IMG/VR virus record: IMGVR_UViG_3300010042_000023
Span: 1-23,490 of that record
DNA length: 23,490 nucleotides
Source: a virus
Strand: one strand, 5' to 3'
In this document: one piece after another, positions 13,839-20,470 of the stretch
Position numbering within the stretch: position 1 is the stretch's first letter
How the letters are laid out: the number at the start of each line of letters is the position of its first letter
Notes under the pieces: generated by a model
What the model saw: only the letters and a program-made list of their open reading frames with translations
Told to the model about the DNA's origin: nothing
Databases searched by the model: none
Translations under genes and position numbers: made by a program

Positions 13839-13866
13839 ATTGTACGGATATCCATTTATGACGCAA
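13839..13866 (-). promoter_or_regulatory. Promoter candidate for the initiator-like gene
   Basis: Minus strand: -35 TTGCGT (13866-13861), 16-bp spacer, -10 TACAAT (13844-13839). The -10 is a 5/6 match to the vegetative consensus. Confidence 0.5.
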
Positions 13867-13927
13867 ATGGCTACTCAGAAATACTATCTGACTACTGGGA
13901 AATAGTATCTAAACCAAACAATCCAGA

Positions 13928-13952
13928 ACCGTTACATAACCGTTACATTACC
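13928..13952. repeat. Tandem 11-bp repeat, candidate operator
   Basis: ACCGTTACATA followed directly by ACCGTTACATT, then ACC, giving one helix-turn spacing. CGTTACATAACCG from it recurs inverted at 12109-12121 before the S4-domain gene, and GTAACGA is again at 13994. A shared regulator of the two early transcripts is possible. Confidence 0.5.
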
Positions 13953-14010
13953 TTTTATCTAGCCAATGCTTCTACCAGCAACTATAGGAAGAGTAACGAA
14001 AAGGGCATAG

Positions 14011-14016
14011 TATAAT
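14011..14016 (+). promoter_or_regulatory. -10 element of the plus-strand operon
   Basis: Perfect TATAAT, 52 bases before the first gene. No good -35 stands at the usual distance (GAAGAG), so an activator may be needed. Confidence 0.45.
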
Positions 14017-14067
14017 TAGAGTATGCCCCGGAAGGTGGGGTAAATAAAAGGAAAAGCAGTGATGTAA

Positions 14068-14601
14068 GTGAAACAAATCAATATCCCCGAGGTTTGGAAG
14101 GACACCGAATACGAGTTCTACCAGGTAAGTAATCTAGGAAGAGTCAAGTCGCTTAAGTTTGGCAAAGAAAGAATTCTCCAAGCAGGAACACATGTACATG
14201 GATACAAGTTCTACTGCCTCTACACTGGTACAGGTCGTAAAGTAGTTACTGCACACTCACTAGTATGTGCAGCGTTTATCGGGCCACGTCCAGAGGGCAA
14301 GATTATTCTACATAAGAATAACAAGCCGCACGTAAACACCATCTTTAATTTGAGTTATGGAACACCCCGTGACAACTGGCTAGATTCAGTCAAGGCCGGT
14401 ACAGCCTTTATAGGAATTCAGAATGTCGGCGTAGCCAATCAGCACGCTAAGCTCACAGAAGCCGATGTAGAACGAATCAGAGAGCTCTACGCTACCGGCA
14501 ATTTCATTCAAGCCGAGCTAGGCGCAATGTTCAACGTCTCAGGTCCTGCTATCTCCAAGATTGTAAACCGCAAGGTCTGGGCTCATGTAGGTGCAGCGTG
14601 A
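14068..14601 (+). CDS. NUMOD4/HNH homing-type endonuclease with C-terminal HTH
   Basis: 177 residues from GTG 14068, the first possible start after an in-frame TAA. Residues 5-45 match the NUMOD4 DNA-binding motif (EVWKDTEYEFYQVSNLGRVKSL). Residues 60-112 are an HNH core (TAHSLVCAAFIGPRPEGKIILHKNNK, N in VNTIFNL, then YGTPRDNW). The usual HxDGN turn reads HKNNK, a possible weakening. The end (NQHAKLTEADVERIRELYATG, AELGAMFNVSGPAISKIVNRKVW) is a helix-turn-helix. Such genes are mobile and insert between phage genes. Here it heads the operon, so it may be a recent invader or a regulator. Confidence 0.85.
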   Translation: MKQINIPEVWKDTEYEFYQVSNLGRVKSLKFGKERILQAGTHVHGYKFYCLYTGTGRKVVTAHSLVCAAFIGPRPEGKIILHKNNKPHVNTIFNLSYGTPRDNWLDSVKAGTAFIGIQNVGVANQHAKLTEADVERIRELYATGNFIQAELGAMFNVSGPAISKIVNRKVWAHVGAA

Positions 14602-15173
14602 CAACCACCACTGAGCAGACTTTTAGAGATGCATGGCTAGAAGCGATCGGCAGAGATGACGGCTACCTAGCTATTCGCCGTACGGCTTTCGCCTATGCCG
14701 TTGATCCTGACGACCTGGTGCAAGATGTAGCCGAGTGGTTTATCAGCAATGCAGACGATCTAGAGGCCAAAGCTATCCAAGCCAAGGTCACAGAGAATTA
14801 CATTGTGAAGATTATCAACAACCACGCTAAGAAGCTCGCCATGAAGGAACAAGCCAATAGGTTTGAGAACACTGGTCAGCACATCTACACAAAGTCCTTC
14901 ATTCGCAAGCACAAGGGCGAGCTAGCTCAAGCTCAGGGGAAGTACACCAACGTCACGAGCGACGCTCACGCTGTCTATGTGGACTTTGAATGCGGTATCT
15001 CAACACTGACAGAGGATGAGCTAGAGCTATTCCTCACTCCCCCGGCTGACTATCCAGAGGATGAAGCAGAGAACAAGCGCTTTAGAACACGCGTCTCAAA
15101 GCTCACTGAGCATGTATACCGACGCATGAACGATGCCAAGTATAAGCGAGGTGCCACAGATGTTGAGCGATGA
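14598..15173 (+). CDS. Sigma-factor-region-2-like protein
   Basis: 191 residues, GTG start overlapping the previous stop by 4 bases. Residues 25-88 look like sigma70 region 2: LAIRRTAFAYAVDPDDLVQDVAEW is close to the DxxDLVQDV signature of ECF-type factors, followed by ENYIVKIINNHAKKLAMKEQANR, like the region 2 helix that melts the -10 element. The second half is acidic then basic and has no clear region 4 (EDEAENKRFRTRVSKLTEHVYRRM). It could be a divergent phage sigma factor that turns on the virion operon, or a host sigma mimic. Resemblance is by eye. Confidence 0.5.
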   Translation: MTTTTEQTFRDAWLEAIGRDDGYLAIRRTAFAYAVDPDDLVQDVAEWFISNADDLEAKAIQAKVTENYIVKIINNHAKKLAMKEQANRFENTGQHIYTKSFIRKHKGELAQAQGKYTNVTSDAHAVYVDFECGISTLTEDELELFLTPPADYPEDEAENKRFRTRVSKLTEHVYRRMNDAKYKRGATDVER

Positions 15174-15318
15174 AAACGTACAGCGCCTTAGAGCAATGTT
15201 TCTCAGTATGGATGAATCTTTCAGACTACTAGGAGAAGGCTTACAAGAGATCACCGAAACACTAGAGAATATCAGCAAAGAACTACACAGATTGGAGACA
15301 GAGACATGGTTCAACTAA
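15160..15318 (+). CDS. 52-aa coiled-coil protein
   Basis: ATG 15160 follows GAGGTG and overlaps the end of the previous gene. A longer in-frame start at 15133 is less likely. The protein (MLSDENVQRLRAMFLSMD...) is one long heptad-like helix (FRLLGEGLQEITETLENISKEL). No family recognised. Confidence 0.6.
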   Translation: MLSDENVQRLRAMFLSMDESFRLLGEGLQEITETLENISKELHRLETETWFN

Positions 15319-15470
15319 TAGCACAGGTGCTCATAGCGCTTATCTTCTGGGCTTTTACGGCAGTAGCCTTTATTGCCGGAGGTCTATGGATGATCGCCGG
15401 AGGAGTACTAGCAGTACTTTCTATTATCGCAACTAAGGTAGTAACAGAAGTCTATAAGGAGAAGAAATGA
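15306..15470 (+). CDS. 54-aa two-helix membrane protein, holin candidate
   Basis: ATG 15306 overlaps the previous gene by 13 bases and the next by 4. It begins MVQLIAQVLIALIFWAFTAV and has two hydrophobic segments (about 3-23 and 25-43) split by a GG turn, then a basic tail ending KEKK. Size, two helices and charged C-terminus fit a small class II holin, which would open the membrane at lysis. No lysin is adjacent, and membrane proteins for superinfection exclusion can look the same. Confidence 0.6.
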   Translation: MVQLIAQVLIALIFWAFTAVAFIAGGLWMIAGGVLAVLSIIATKVVTEVYKEKK

Positions 15471-15628
15471 GAGTAACTATTAAGCTAGACAACGACGTAG
15501 CAGACGGTTTCCGCATTGTTCGACAGTACGGTGACAAGGATACGGTTTTCACTATTGAGGGTGAAGATGCAGCCATTGCGGCATTCTATGTAGAACTAAA
15601 CGACAAACTAGGAGATGAATGGGTATGA
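15467..15628 (+). CDS. 53-aa acidic protein of unknown function
   Basis: ATGA overlap with the preceding stop. AAGGAGAAG gives a strong ribosome site. Sequence MRVTIKLDNDVADGFRIVRQ then YGDKDTVFTIEGEDAAIAAFYVEL looks like a compact alpha/beta fold. No family recognised. Confidence 0.65.
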   Translation: MRVTIKLDNDVADGFRIVRQYGDKDTVFTIEGEDAAIAAFYVELNDKLGDEWV

Positions 15629-15813
15629 GTAACAACAAAGTGCGATATGGATACAACAAGGTAGATGGTAATGCGCAGTTCAAGTTATGGCGCTATAACG
15701 ATGAGGCAGTGCAAGTAATCTGGGAAGGAAGCATAGAAGAAACCGGCAAGATTGAGCCACTAATTGACCTTATCAGTGAATACGAGGGCAAGTTGGGTTA
15801 CACAAATGACTGA
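15625..15813 (+). CDS. 62-aa protein of unknown function
   Basis: Start chosen at ATG 15625 (MSNNKVRYGYNK), a 4-base ATGA overlap with the previous gene. An in-frame ATG two codons earlier exists. Beta strands (FKLWRYNDEAVQVIWEGS) are followed by an acidic helix. No family recognised. Confidence 0.65.
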   Translation: MSNNKVRYGYNKVDGNAQFKLWRYNDEAVQVIWEGSIEETGKIEPLIDLISEYEGKLGYTND

Positions 15814-16036
15814 GCGATACATTCCAGACTTTGAAGATGAAGCAGCGTTTGATGCATACATTGATCAGCGTATCGAGCTTAAGCAGGAACAAGAACGCCC
15901 GGTAGTAGCTATTGATGATGAGTTCGTCAAGAACTTCCATAAGGAACGTGCTCGTGTTGTCAAAGAACAGATTGAGCAGGAAGAGCGAGATAAGGCACCA
16001 AAGGAAGACAAGCCAGTTAAGAAGGGAAAGAAGTAG
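15806..16036 (+). CDS. 76-aa charged protein of unknown function
   Basis: ATG 15806 (MTERYIPDFEDEAAFDAY), overlapping the previous gene by 8 bases. It has an acidic N-terminal half, a helical middle (NFHKERARVVKEQIEQEERD) and a lysine-rich tail (KPVKKGKK). It may bind nucleic acid through the tail. No family recognised. Confidence 0.6.
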   Translation: MTERYIPDFEDEAAFDAYIDQRIELKQEQERPVVAIDDEFVKNFHKERARVVKEQIEQEERDKAPKEDKPVKKGKK

Positions 16037-16037
16037 C

Positions 16038-16205
16038 ATGTTTCATAAACCAAACGAAGCTACCACTAAGTTTCTAGAGCTACTAAGAGGTCTAGCGCAG
16101 AAGGGTGACCACGCAGTATTTGAGAAGTGCACCTATGGAACTCATGAATACACTTTTCAAGCATTGCTCTGGCAGGCTCTAAGAAACGAAGACGATAAGG
16201 AATGA
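16038..16205 (+). CDS. 55-aa protein of unknown function
   Basis: ATG 16038 (MFHKPNEATTKFLELLRGLA) right after the previous stop, with AAGAAG upstream. The frame upstream is open but reads against another gene. It is mainly helical. No family recognised. Confidence 0.6.
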   Translation: MFHKPNEATTKFLELLRGLAQKGDHAVFEKCTYGTHEYTFQALLWQALRNEDDKE

Positions 16206-16390
16206 CGGTAGATGGTTGCTCATGTCAGCACAGTTGGTATGGCAACCATCCCTGCCGGGGGTTATTAGTAAAGCTTCTAATACTCCCAGACGTACTACTT
16301 ACAGTATGTGAAGCCTGCCAGGATGTCATAGCTACGCATGACTTAGGGCTACATAGCATGTACCTAGAGGCAGAGTTCACAACAGAATGA
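16202..16390 (+). CDS. 62-aa cysteine-rich protein
   Basis: ATGA overlap with the previous gene. MTVDGCSCQHSWYGNHPC gives C6, C8, H10 and C18, then VCEACQD gives a CxxC at 36-39, a likely zinc site. Unknown function. Confidence 0.6.
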   Translation: MTVDGCSCQHSWYGNHPCRGLLVKLLILPDVLLTVCEACQDVIATHDLGLHSMYLEAEFTTE

Positions 16391-16417
16391 TAAGCAATAT
16401 ACTCCCAGTAGCCAACG

Positions 16418-16439
16418 CTTAGGTCACGATAAGCCTAAG
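16418..16439 (+). other. Small inverted repeat before the metallopeptidase gene
   Basis: CTTAGG and CCTAAG arms, 10-base loop, in the 100-bp gap between the small-gene run and the metallopeptidase. It could be a processing or partial termination point. Two strong AGGAGG sites follow (near 16452 and 16480). Confidence 0.35.
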
Positions 16440-16490
16440 TATTAGTTATAAGGAGGTTCTAGAAGGATACTAAGAGAAGGAGGTAGAGAC

Positions 16491-16952
16491 ATGAAGGCAT
16501 TAGCAATCATAGTAATAGCAGTACTACTGTTCGGGCTAACCATAAGTGAACCTGTACACGCCATACCAACCCCTAAGGCATGTATGACAGAAGTACTCGC
16601 AAGAGCTGCACAGCTAGGCATCAACGGCTGGCTATGGATAGAAGACAACGAACACAAGATAGACGCAGCGGCTTTTGTGGATCCTGCTACGCACTCAGTC
16701 CATATCTCTGATTTTGTATCCTGTGAGCTAGCCGTATCAGTCGCTAATCACGAATGGGCTCACACCCGTCAGATGGACACATACGGCGAACGCACAACAG
16801 CAGCATATGGAGACGAGCTAGAGATCATTGCCGATTGTGCATCCATGCTATTGGAAAGCACATACACCCCCTACATTGCCAGGAAGAAAACAAAGGAGTG
16901 TTTCGGATGTACTCAGCTACAGCTTATCTCGGCAAGGAACCTATTGAAATGA
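16491..16952 (+). CDS. Secreted zinc metallopeptidase (HEXXH)
   Basis: 153 residues with a perfect AAGGAGG site before ATG. Residues 1-24 are a signal peptide (MKALAIIVIAVLLFGL, cleavage likely after VHA). The active site is NHEWAHTRQ (H87, E88, H91). Twenty residues later DELEIIADCAS resembles the ELxADC motif that supplies the third zinc ligand (E111) in neutral zinc metallopeptidases of the YpfJ type. Six cysteines (31, 78, 116, 137, 140 and near) suit disulfides outside the cell. Substrate unknown: it may act on envelope proteins during exit or entry, or take the place of a lysin. It is not a known endolysin family. Confidence 0.75.
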   Translation: MKALAIIVIAVLLFGLTISEPVHAIPTPKACMTEVLARAAQLGINGWLWIEDNEHKIDAAAFVDPATHSVHISDFVSCELAVSVANHEWAHTRQMDTYGERTTAAYGDELEIIADCASMLLESTYTPYIARKKTKECFGCTQLQLISARNLLK

Positions 16953-16958
16953 GACTAT

Positions 16959-17069
16959 ATGGAGAAGGAGTTACCCGGTGAACTTTGGATAGACCAGATA
17001 CTAGAAGCTCTAGAGAGTGAAAGCTTTGATGAGCAGACAGCACGAGACATCCACACCATACTCACATAG
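16959..17069 (+). CDS. 36-aa acidic peptide, last of the operon
   Basis: ATG 16959 (MEKELPGELWIDQILEALES), stop overlapping the terminator stem. The ribosome site is weak (AATGAGA), but the sequence is helical and amphipathic and fills the space to the terminator. Moderate support only. Confidence 0.4.
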   Translation: MEKELPGELWIDQILEALESESFDEQTARDIHTILT

Positions 17070-17102
17070 CGAAGGGCCCTAGGATTACCTAGGGCCTTTC
17101 GC
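17069..17102. terminator. Bidirectional terminator between converging operons
   Basis: A 15-bp stem (arms GCGAAGGGCCCTAGG and CCTAGGGCCTTTCGC, one G-T pair) with ATTA loop. It separates the plus-strand operon from the integrase operon and can work both ways. Confidence 0.85.
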
Positions 17103-17109
17103 ATATCTA

Positions 17110-17274
17110 CTACTGCTTACGTGGCTCTACCAATGTTCCTGGTCCATAGAGAGTACTGACAGCCTTCATCAGATCATCGGCGTTGACGTAGCGGTTAAGC
17201 TCGTTGCCGTCCCTGTCTTCCAGAATGATGGACGTCTTGTCCTCGGTAACCCGCATATACAGAAGCTCAGCCAT
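17110..17274 (-). CDS. 54-aa protein at the end of the integrase operon
   Basis: ATG 17274 after GGAG (MAELLYMRVTEDKTSIILED). It has beta strands, then a helix (NADDLMKAVSTLYGPG) and a basic end (PRKQ). Family unknown to me. It is the last gene before the bidirectional terminator, with 62 bases to the upstream gene. Confidence 0.65.
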   Translation of the reverse strand: MAELLYMRVTEDKTSIILEDRDGNELNRYVNADDLMKAVSTLYGPGTLVEPRKQ

Positions 17275-17336
17275 GTTCACTCCTATCGTCCGGCAGAATA
17301 CTTTTCTGCTCTACCCTGATACTACATGTGACGCAA

Positions 17337-17534
17337 CTACGCGCGGTCCAAGTATAAGCGGTGAACCAAGACAGCCGAGTCAATGCCTTCAAACTGAACC
17401 CACAAGGCATCATCCCCGGAGTAGCCAATAACCTGACCAGGCGTGCTAGGAGGAACCTCGGGAGTGTCTTCAGTCTTGCCCAAGGTGTATGAGCCGTTGA
17501 CCTTGACGTAGTCGTTAATCTCAAGCTTGTTCAT
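17337..17534 (-). CDS. 65-aa SH3-like protein downstream of the integrase
   Basis: ATG 17534 with GGAGGA, 8 bases after the integrase stop. The sequence (MNKLEINDYVKVNGSYTLGK, PGQVIGYSGDDALWVQFEG) has the alternating pattern of a small SH3/KOW-like barrel. Role unknown. Co-transcription with integrase makes a lysogeny or recombination role possible. Confidence 0.65.
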   Translation of the reverse strand: MNKLEINDYVKVNGSYTLGKTEDTPEVPPSTPGQVIGYSGDDALWVQFEGIDSAVLVHRLYLDRA

Positions 17535-17542
17535 GATTCCTC

Positions 17543-18856
17543 CTAGAATACGAGTTGAGTATCAGGGTCAAAGCGGAGTCCCTTGCGGCCTGTTGGCCGC
17601 ACACCGACTACAGGATAGATCCTTGAGATAGTTGCTCGTTGCTTGTCCACGGTGGCGTCTATGAAGCTCTCAGCGTCATCTACAGGCAGTGGGACAGTCT
17701 TTAGCTGCGTCTTACGTAGGGCTTTAATCTGCTCACGATAGCTAGCCGCAAACTGAGCATAGTCCGCGAACGTCATCTCGACATCAGGATTTTCCTTAGC
17801 AAGTTGCAGTTCCTCTAGCTGCTTCTCAAGCTTAGCTATCTTGACTTTGGTGAGATCTTCCTTAGGTTCCTCGGACGGCTTAGGAAGTTTCTTGATGTAC
17901 TCATATGCCCGCCGGATCATATAGTCATCTACGGCTTTCATATTCCTGGTTACCTTGCCACAACCACCACGGTTTGTATTACACACGTAGCTAGGACTCT
18001 TGCCAGATAGCTTCACACCACAGAGAGCACATACCAGAATGCCTGTTAGAAGATGCTTCCGAGCTGTATTCCGTGAGAAAGCTTTCTTCCCGCTAAGAGC
18101 CGCTACCACTTCATAGTGCTCATCTTTGGTGAAGATGGGTTCCCATGAACCTTGTCCAACCACTTCACCCTTATAGGTCTTCATGGCTGCAAGCTCAGGC
18201 CTACGCAACGTACGTAGAAGATCCTGTGTCTTCCAGTCCTTACCAGTGGTTGTCTTAATACCCTTCTCGGTTAGACCTTTCACAATGGCATAGCCAGTCA
18301 TACCCGCTACAGCTTGTTCACGAGCTTCACGAAGATAGGCTTTCTCCTCCGGGATTACGGAAGCATAGCCCTTGGTATAGCCACACGGACGTTGCCTAGC
18401 AAAGGGTGCTTTACCCTGCTTAGCGTTATAGAGCTTCTTCTCAGCAACAGCCCTACCAACAGCCTTGGCATAGTCAGCATCTACCATGCCCTTAATCTGT
18501 GACTGCAAGTCGTTCTGAATCTCACGCCCATAGGAGTCACGTACTTCTACCTTCTTCTTCTCTATCTTCTGAAGAAAAACAAGCAGCTCAATAAGCTCAC
18601 GACTGATACGAGCCTGATCGCGTGCACAGATACGCTTAAGCTTGCCTGAATCAATATCACTAAGCATCCTTAGAAAACTAGGCCGGTCTAAGCCCTTAGA
18701 AGCTGAGATGCCTTCATCTACATACTCTTCTGCTACATAGCCCCCACGAGACTCAACGTAGGCAGTGTCGTTCTCCCGCTGTACATCGATTGACTCGGCA
18801 TCACTGTCATCAGCTACGTAGCTCTTGCGGAGGTAGATCCCCCAAGGTTCAGGCAT
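17543..18856 (-). CDS. int: Large serine integrase
   Basis: 437 residues from ATG 18856 (MPEPWGIYLRKS), which has GAGGA eight bases upstream; an in-frame GTG at 18871 is alternative. It integrates and excises the phage by cutting attP and attB through a 5' phosphoserine link. Catalytic serine is S12 in YLRKS. Resolvase motifs: SIDVQREND, EYVDEGISASKGLDRPSFLRML, RDQARISRE. Recombinase domain: RPCGYTKG, GMTGYAIVKGLTEKGI, TLRRPELAAM. Zinc ribbon: CALCGVKLSGKSPSYVC then GGCG. A coiled coil (KVKIAKLEKQLEELQLAKE) follows, needed for directionality. All key parts are present, so it looks active. Confidence 0.95.
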   Translation of the reverse strand: MPEPWGIYLRKSYVADDSDAESIDVQRENDTAYVESRGGYVAEEYVDEGISASKGLDRPSFLRMLSDIDSGKLKRICARDQARISRELIELLVFLQKIEKKKVEVRDSYGREIQNDLQSQIKGMVDADYAKAVGRAVAEKKLYNAKQGKAPFARQRPCGYTKGYASVIPEEKAYLREAREQAVAGMTGYAIVKGLTEKGIKTTTGKDWKTQDLLRTLRRPELAAMKTYKGEVVGQGSWEPIFTKDEHYEVVAALSGKKAFSRNTARKHLLTGILVCALCGVKLSGKSPSYVCNTNRGGCGKVTRNMKAVDDYMIRRAYEYIKKLPKPSEEPKEDLTKVKIAKLEKQLEELQLAKENPDVEMTFADYAQFAASYREQIKALRKTQLKTVPLPVDDAESFIDATVDKQRATISRIYPVVGVRPTGRKGLRFDPDTQLVF

Positions 18857-19004
18857 CGGCAGAGTCCTCACACGTGATGTGCCGGAAGACCTGTGTACCG
18901 GTCTCAGACCAGCCTGTAGGCGTCTGTGGGCTGCCCTCTGGCGTGAAGCTGTGCCGACATACGATGCAGGCTGTGCCGTCCTCTACAGCCGCTTCCTGGT
19001 CCAT
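18849..19004 (-). CDS. 51-aa zinc-finger-like protein coupled to the integrase
   Basis: ATG 19004 after AGGAG, stop TGA overlapping the integrase start by 8 bases. MDQEAAVEDGTACIVCRHSF, then FRHITCED, gives C13, C16, H18, H42 and C45, a likely zinc site. No family recognised. First gene of the integrase operon. Tight coupling to integrase makes an excision or integration helper possible, but recombination directionality factors vary so much that sequence cannot tell. Confidence 0.7.
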   Translation of the reverse strand: MDQEAAVEDGTACIVCRHSFTPEGSPQTPTGWSETGTQVFRHITCEDSADA

Positions 19005-19142
19005 GTCACTCCTAGTAGCGAGTGCCTACCCTGTGTCTAGTACACAGGACATTACACATGGACATATTACCTCAGCTGTGTCATAGCCTCTGACCTGGTG
19101 TTACTCCGTTCGTGGCCTGGTCCACGGGTGTACTCTCCGGCC
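19005..19142. promoter_or_regulatory. Divergent promoter region, regulator versus integrase operon
   Basis: 138 bp between divergent genes. It holds the 19-bp palindrome (19030-19048) and must contain both promoters. A TACTCT at 19131-19136 sits seven bases before the regulator ATG, which has no ribosome site, so the regulator mRNA may be leaderless. attP could also lie here. Confidence 0.5.
19030..19048. promoter_or_regulatory. Palindromic operator candidate
   Basis: CCTGTGT and ACACAGG arms, perfect 7 bp, with CTAGT spacer. Typical size and spacing for a dimeric helix-turn-helix repressor, or part of an attP core. Confidence 0.55.
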
Positions 19143-20408
19143 ATGACTGCTGCCCCCAAGCTCCCAGACTGGTCACAGGCGCGCTATGCCGACGCGCTAG
19201 CCCGTAGAGACGTACTGGCCATCTTCGGCTACCTGGTAGAGCAGGGCTGGACACAACGACGCATAGCGTTCGAGCTTGGTTCTATGCAGTCAGAGATCTC
19301 GGACATCATGAAGGGCCGACGTAAGCCCATCAAAGTCAACTTCTTTGAGAAAGTTGCTAAGAGCTTCCACATTCCCCCGGGCAAGATGGGCCTAGCCTGG
19401 TCTGACAGCACTAAGCAGTATCAAGGCGCAGAAGCACCGGACATGCTCGAACATGCCATCAAAGCAATGATCGGTGAATCTTCTTATGAGCGGTCTAGCT
19501 ATCTCCTAGATCCCACACCTAGCTATAGCCATATAGGCAAAGCAGACGCAACAGCAGCCAATGAGTACTTCCTAGCTATTCAGCGGATAGAGCAGCAGTA
19601 CAGCGGACAGCTTCTACCGGCACAGGCTTTGATTCGCCAGACTGGACAGATGCTCAAGTCAGAGATGACTGATGATGTTCGGACTAGGCTTACCCAGATG
19701 CAAGGTTGGATGAACAGTTTTGCCGGATGGTGCGCTATCGACAGCGGCAACTTTGACCTAGGTATGTCGCACTTCTCAGAAGCCCTAAATATTGCCGGTA
19801 GCGTCAACGACCATCTTGGCAAGTGTCGTGCTCTCTACTCTGCTGGTAAAGCTGAGCTTCACTACGGCGACCCTGAGCAAGCACTGAAGCTCTTTCAGTT
19901 TGGTGTCATCCCTGCCGACGCTGTTGGTTCACAGCTCTTTCAAGCAGGCTTTGCCGCACACAGTGCATGGGCCGTCTCGCTACTGGACCCTTCACACGTT
20001 GCCCGCTACACGGAACACACGTGGGAATCCTATGGGCTGATGAAGCCCCAGAACGAGCGTGAGCAGATGGAGAAGTTTGTAACCCCCACCGACCTCCTAG
20101 CGGTCACCGGTCAAGCACAGGTGCTCTCAGCCCCAGAGAAGGCCATCAAGGATCTACGGCTGGCATTACGTAAGCGTCCGGCTAGTACACGCTCTACCGC
20201 GTTCGAGACAGCCACCTTGGCACATGCCTATCTGGCAGCAGGCTATACAGATAAAGCCCTTGAGACTGGCCGTAAGGCACTGAAGCTCGTGAAGAGTGTC
20301 AGGAGCAAGCGGGTAGCTGTACGTCTCAAGCCGTTGAAGGTAGCGGCCTATACGCATGGCTCTAGCGCGATGACTGAGCTTGCAGAGGACATACGTAAAG
20401 CTAGCTAG
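19143..20408 (+). CDS. HTH regulator with TPR-like C-terminus, probable immunity repressor
   Basis: 421 residues from ATG 19143 (MTAAPKLPDW). A longer open frame from 19098 has no ribosome site. Residues 35-62 are a XRE-type helix-turn-helix (GWTQRRIAFELGSMQSEISD, then KGRRKPIK), followed by HIPPGKMGLAW, the pattern of many Streptomyces regulators. Residues from about 130 to 415 are helical repeats (FSEALNIAGSVNDHLGKC, RALYSAGKAELHYGDPEQALKLF, AHAYLAAGYTDKALETGRKAL), TPR-like. This HTH plus TPR layout is that of peptide-sensing RRNPP-type regulators, though no peptide gene is seen here. Divergent from integrase, so most likely the repressor. Confidence 0.75.
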   Translation: MTAAPKLPDWSQARYADALARRDVLAIFGYLVEQGWTQRRIAFELGSMQSEISDIMKGRRKPIKVNFFEKVAKSFHIPPGKMGLAWSDSTKQYQGAEAPDMLEHAIKAMIGESSYERSSYLLDPTPSYSHIGKADATAANEYFLAIQRIEQQYSGQLLPAQALIRQTGQMLKSEMTDDVRTRLTQMQGWMNSFAGWCAIDSGNFDLGMSHFSEALNIAGSVNDHLGKCRALYSAGKAELHYGDPEQALKLFQFGVIPADAVGSQLFQAGFAAHSAWAVSLLDPSHVARYTEHTWESYGLMKPQNEREQMEKFVTPTDLLAVTGQAQVLSAPEKAIKDLRLALRKRPASTRSTAFETATLAHAYLAAGYTDKALETGRKALKLVKSVRSKRVAVRLKPLKVAAYTHGSSAMTELAEDIRKAS

Positions 20409-20431
20409 AACGCACCTACGGCAAAACAAAA

Positions 20432-20460
20432 AGGCCCCGACATATAGAATGTCGGGGCTT
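20432..20460. terminator. Terminator ending the virion operon
   Basis: Perfect 9-bp arms GCCCCGACA and TGTCGGGGC, 7-base loop. On the minus strand CTTTTTGTTTT follows, a strong intrinsic terminator for the tail genes. It also stops the regulator gene converging from the other side. Confidence 0.9.
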
Positions 20461-20470
20461 AATTGTTTTA

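Larger units (their letters stand above)
13726..14067. promoter_or_regulatory. Divergent control region between initiator gene and plus-strand operon
   Basis: This 342-bp gene-free region is the main early regulatory switch. It contains, in order, a strong hairpin in the initiator leader (13747-13778), TGTCATGTC repeats (near 13724, and 13815-13823), a minus-strand promoter (13839-13866), a tandem ACCGTTACAT repeat (13928-13952) and a plus-strand TATAAT (14011-14016). The composition is AT-richer than its surroundings, suiting Lsr2 or host silencer binding. Confidence 0.65.

Noticed and set aside
14000-14067. tRNA-like fold near the GCCCCGGAAGGTGGGG sequence
   Set aside because: Only one short stem can form, with no cloverleaf or TTC loop. 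No tRNA was found in the window.
15773-16053. Minus-strand open frames opposite the small-gene operon
   Set aside because: They are antisense shadows of the plus-strand genes and have no ribosome sites.
20409-20470. Signal-peptide gene (AimP-like) next to the HTH/TPR-type regulator
   Set aside because: The 62 bases hold only the terminator; no start codon with a secretion-type peptide was found there.
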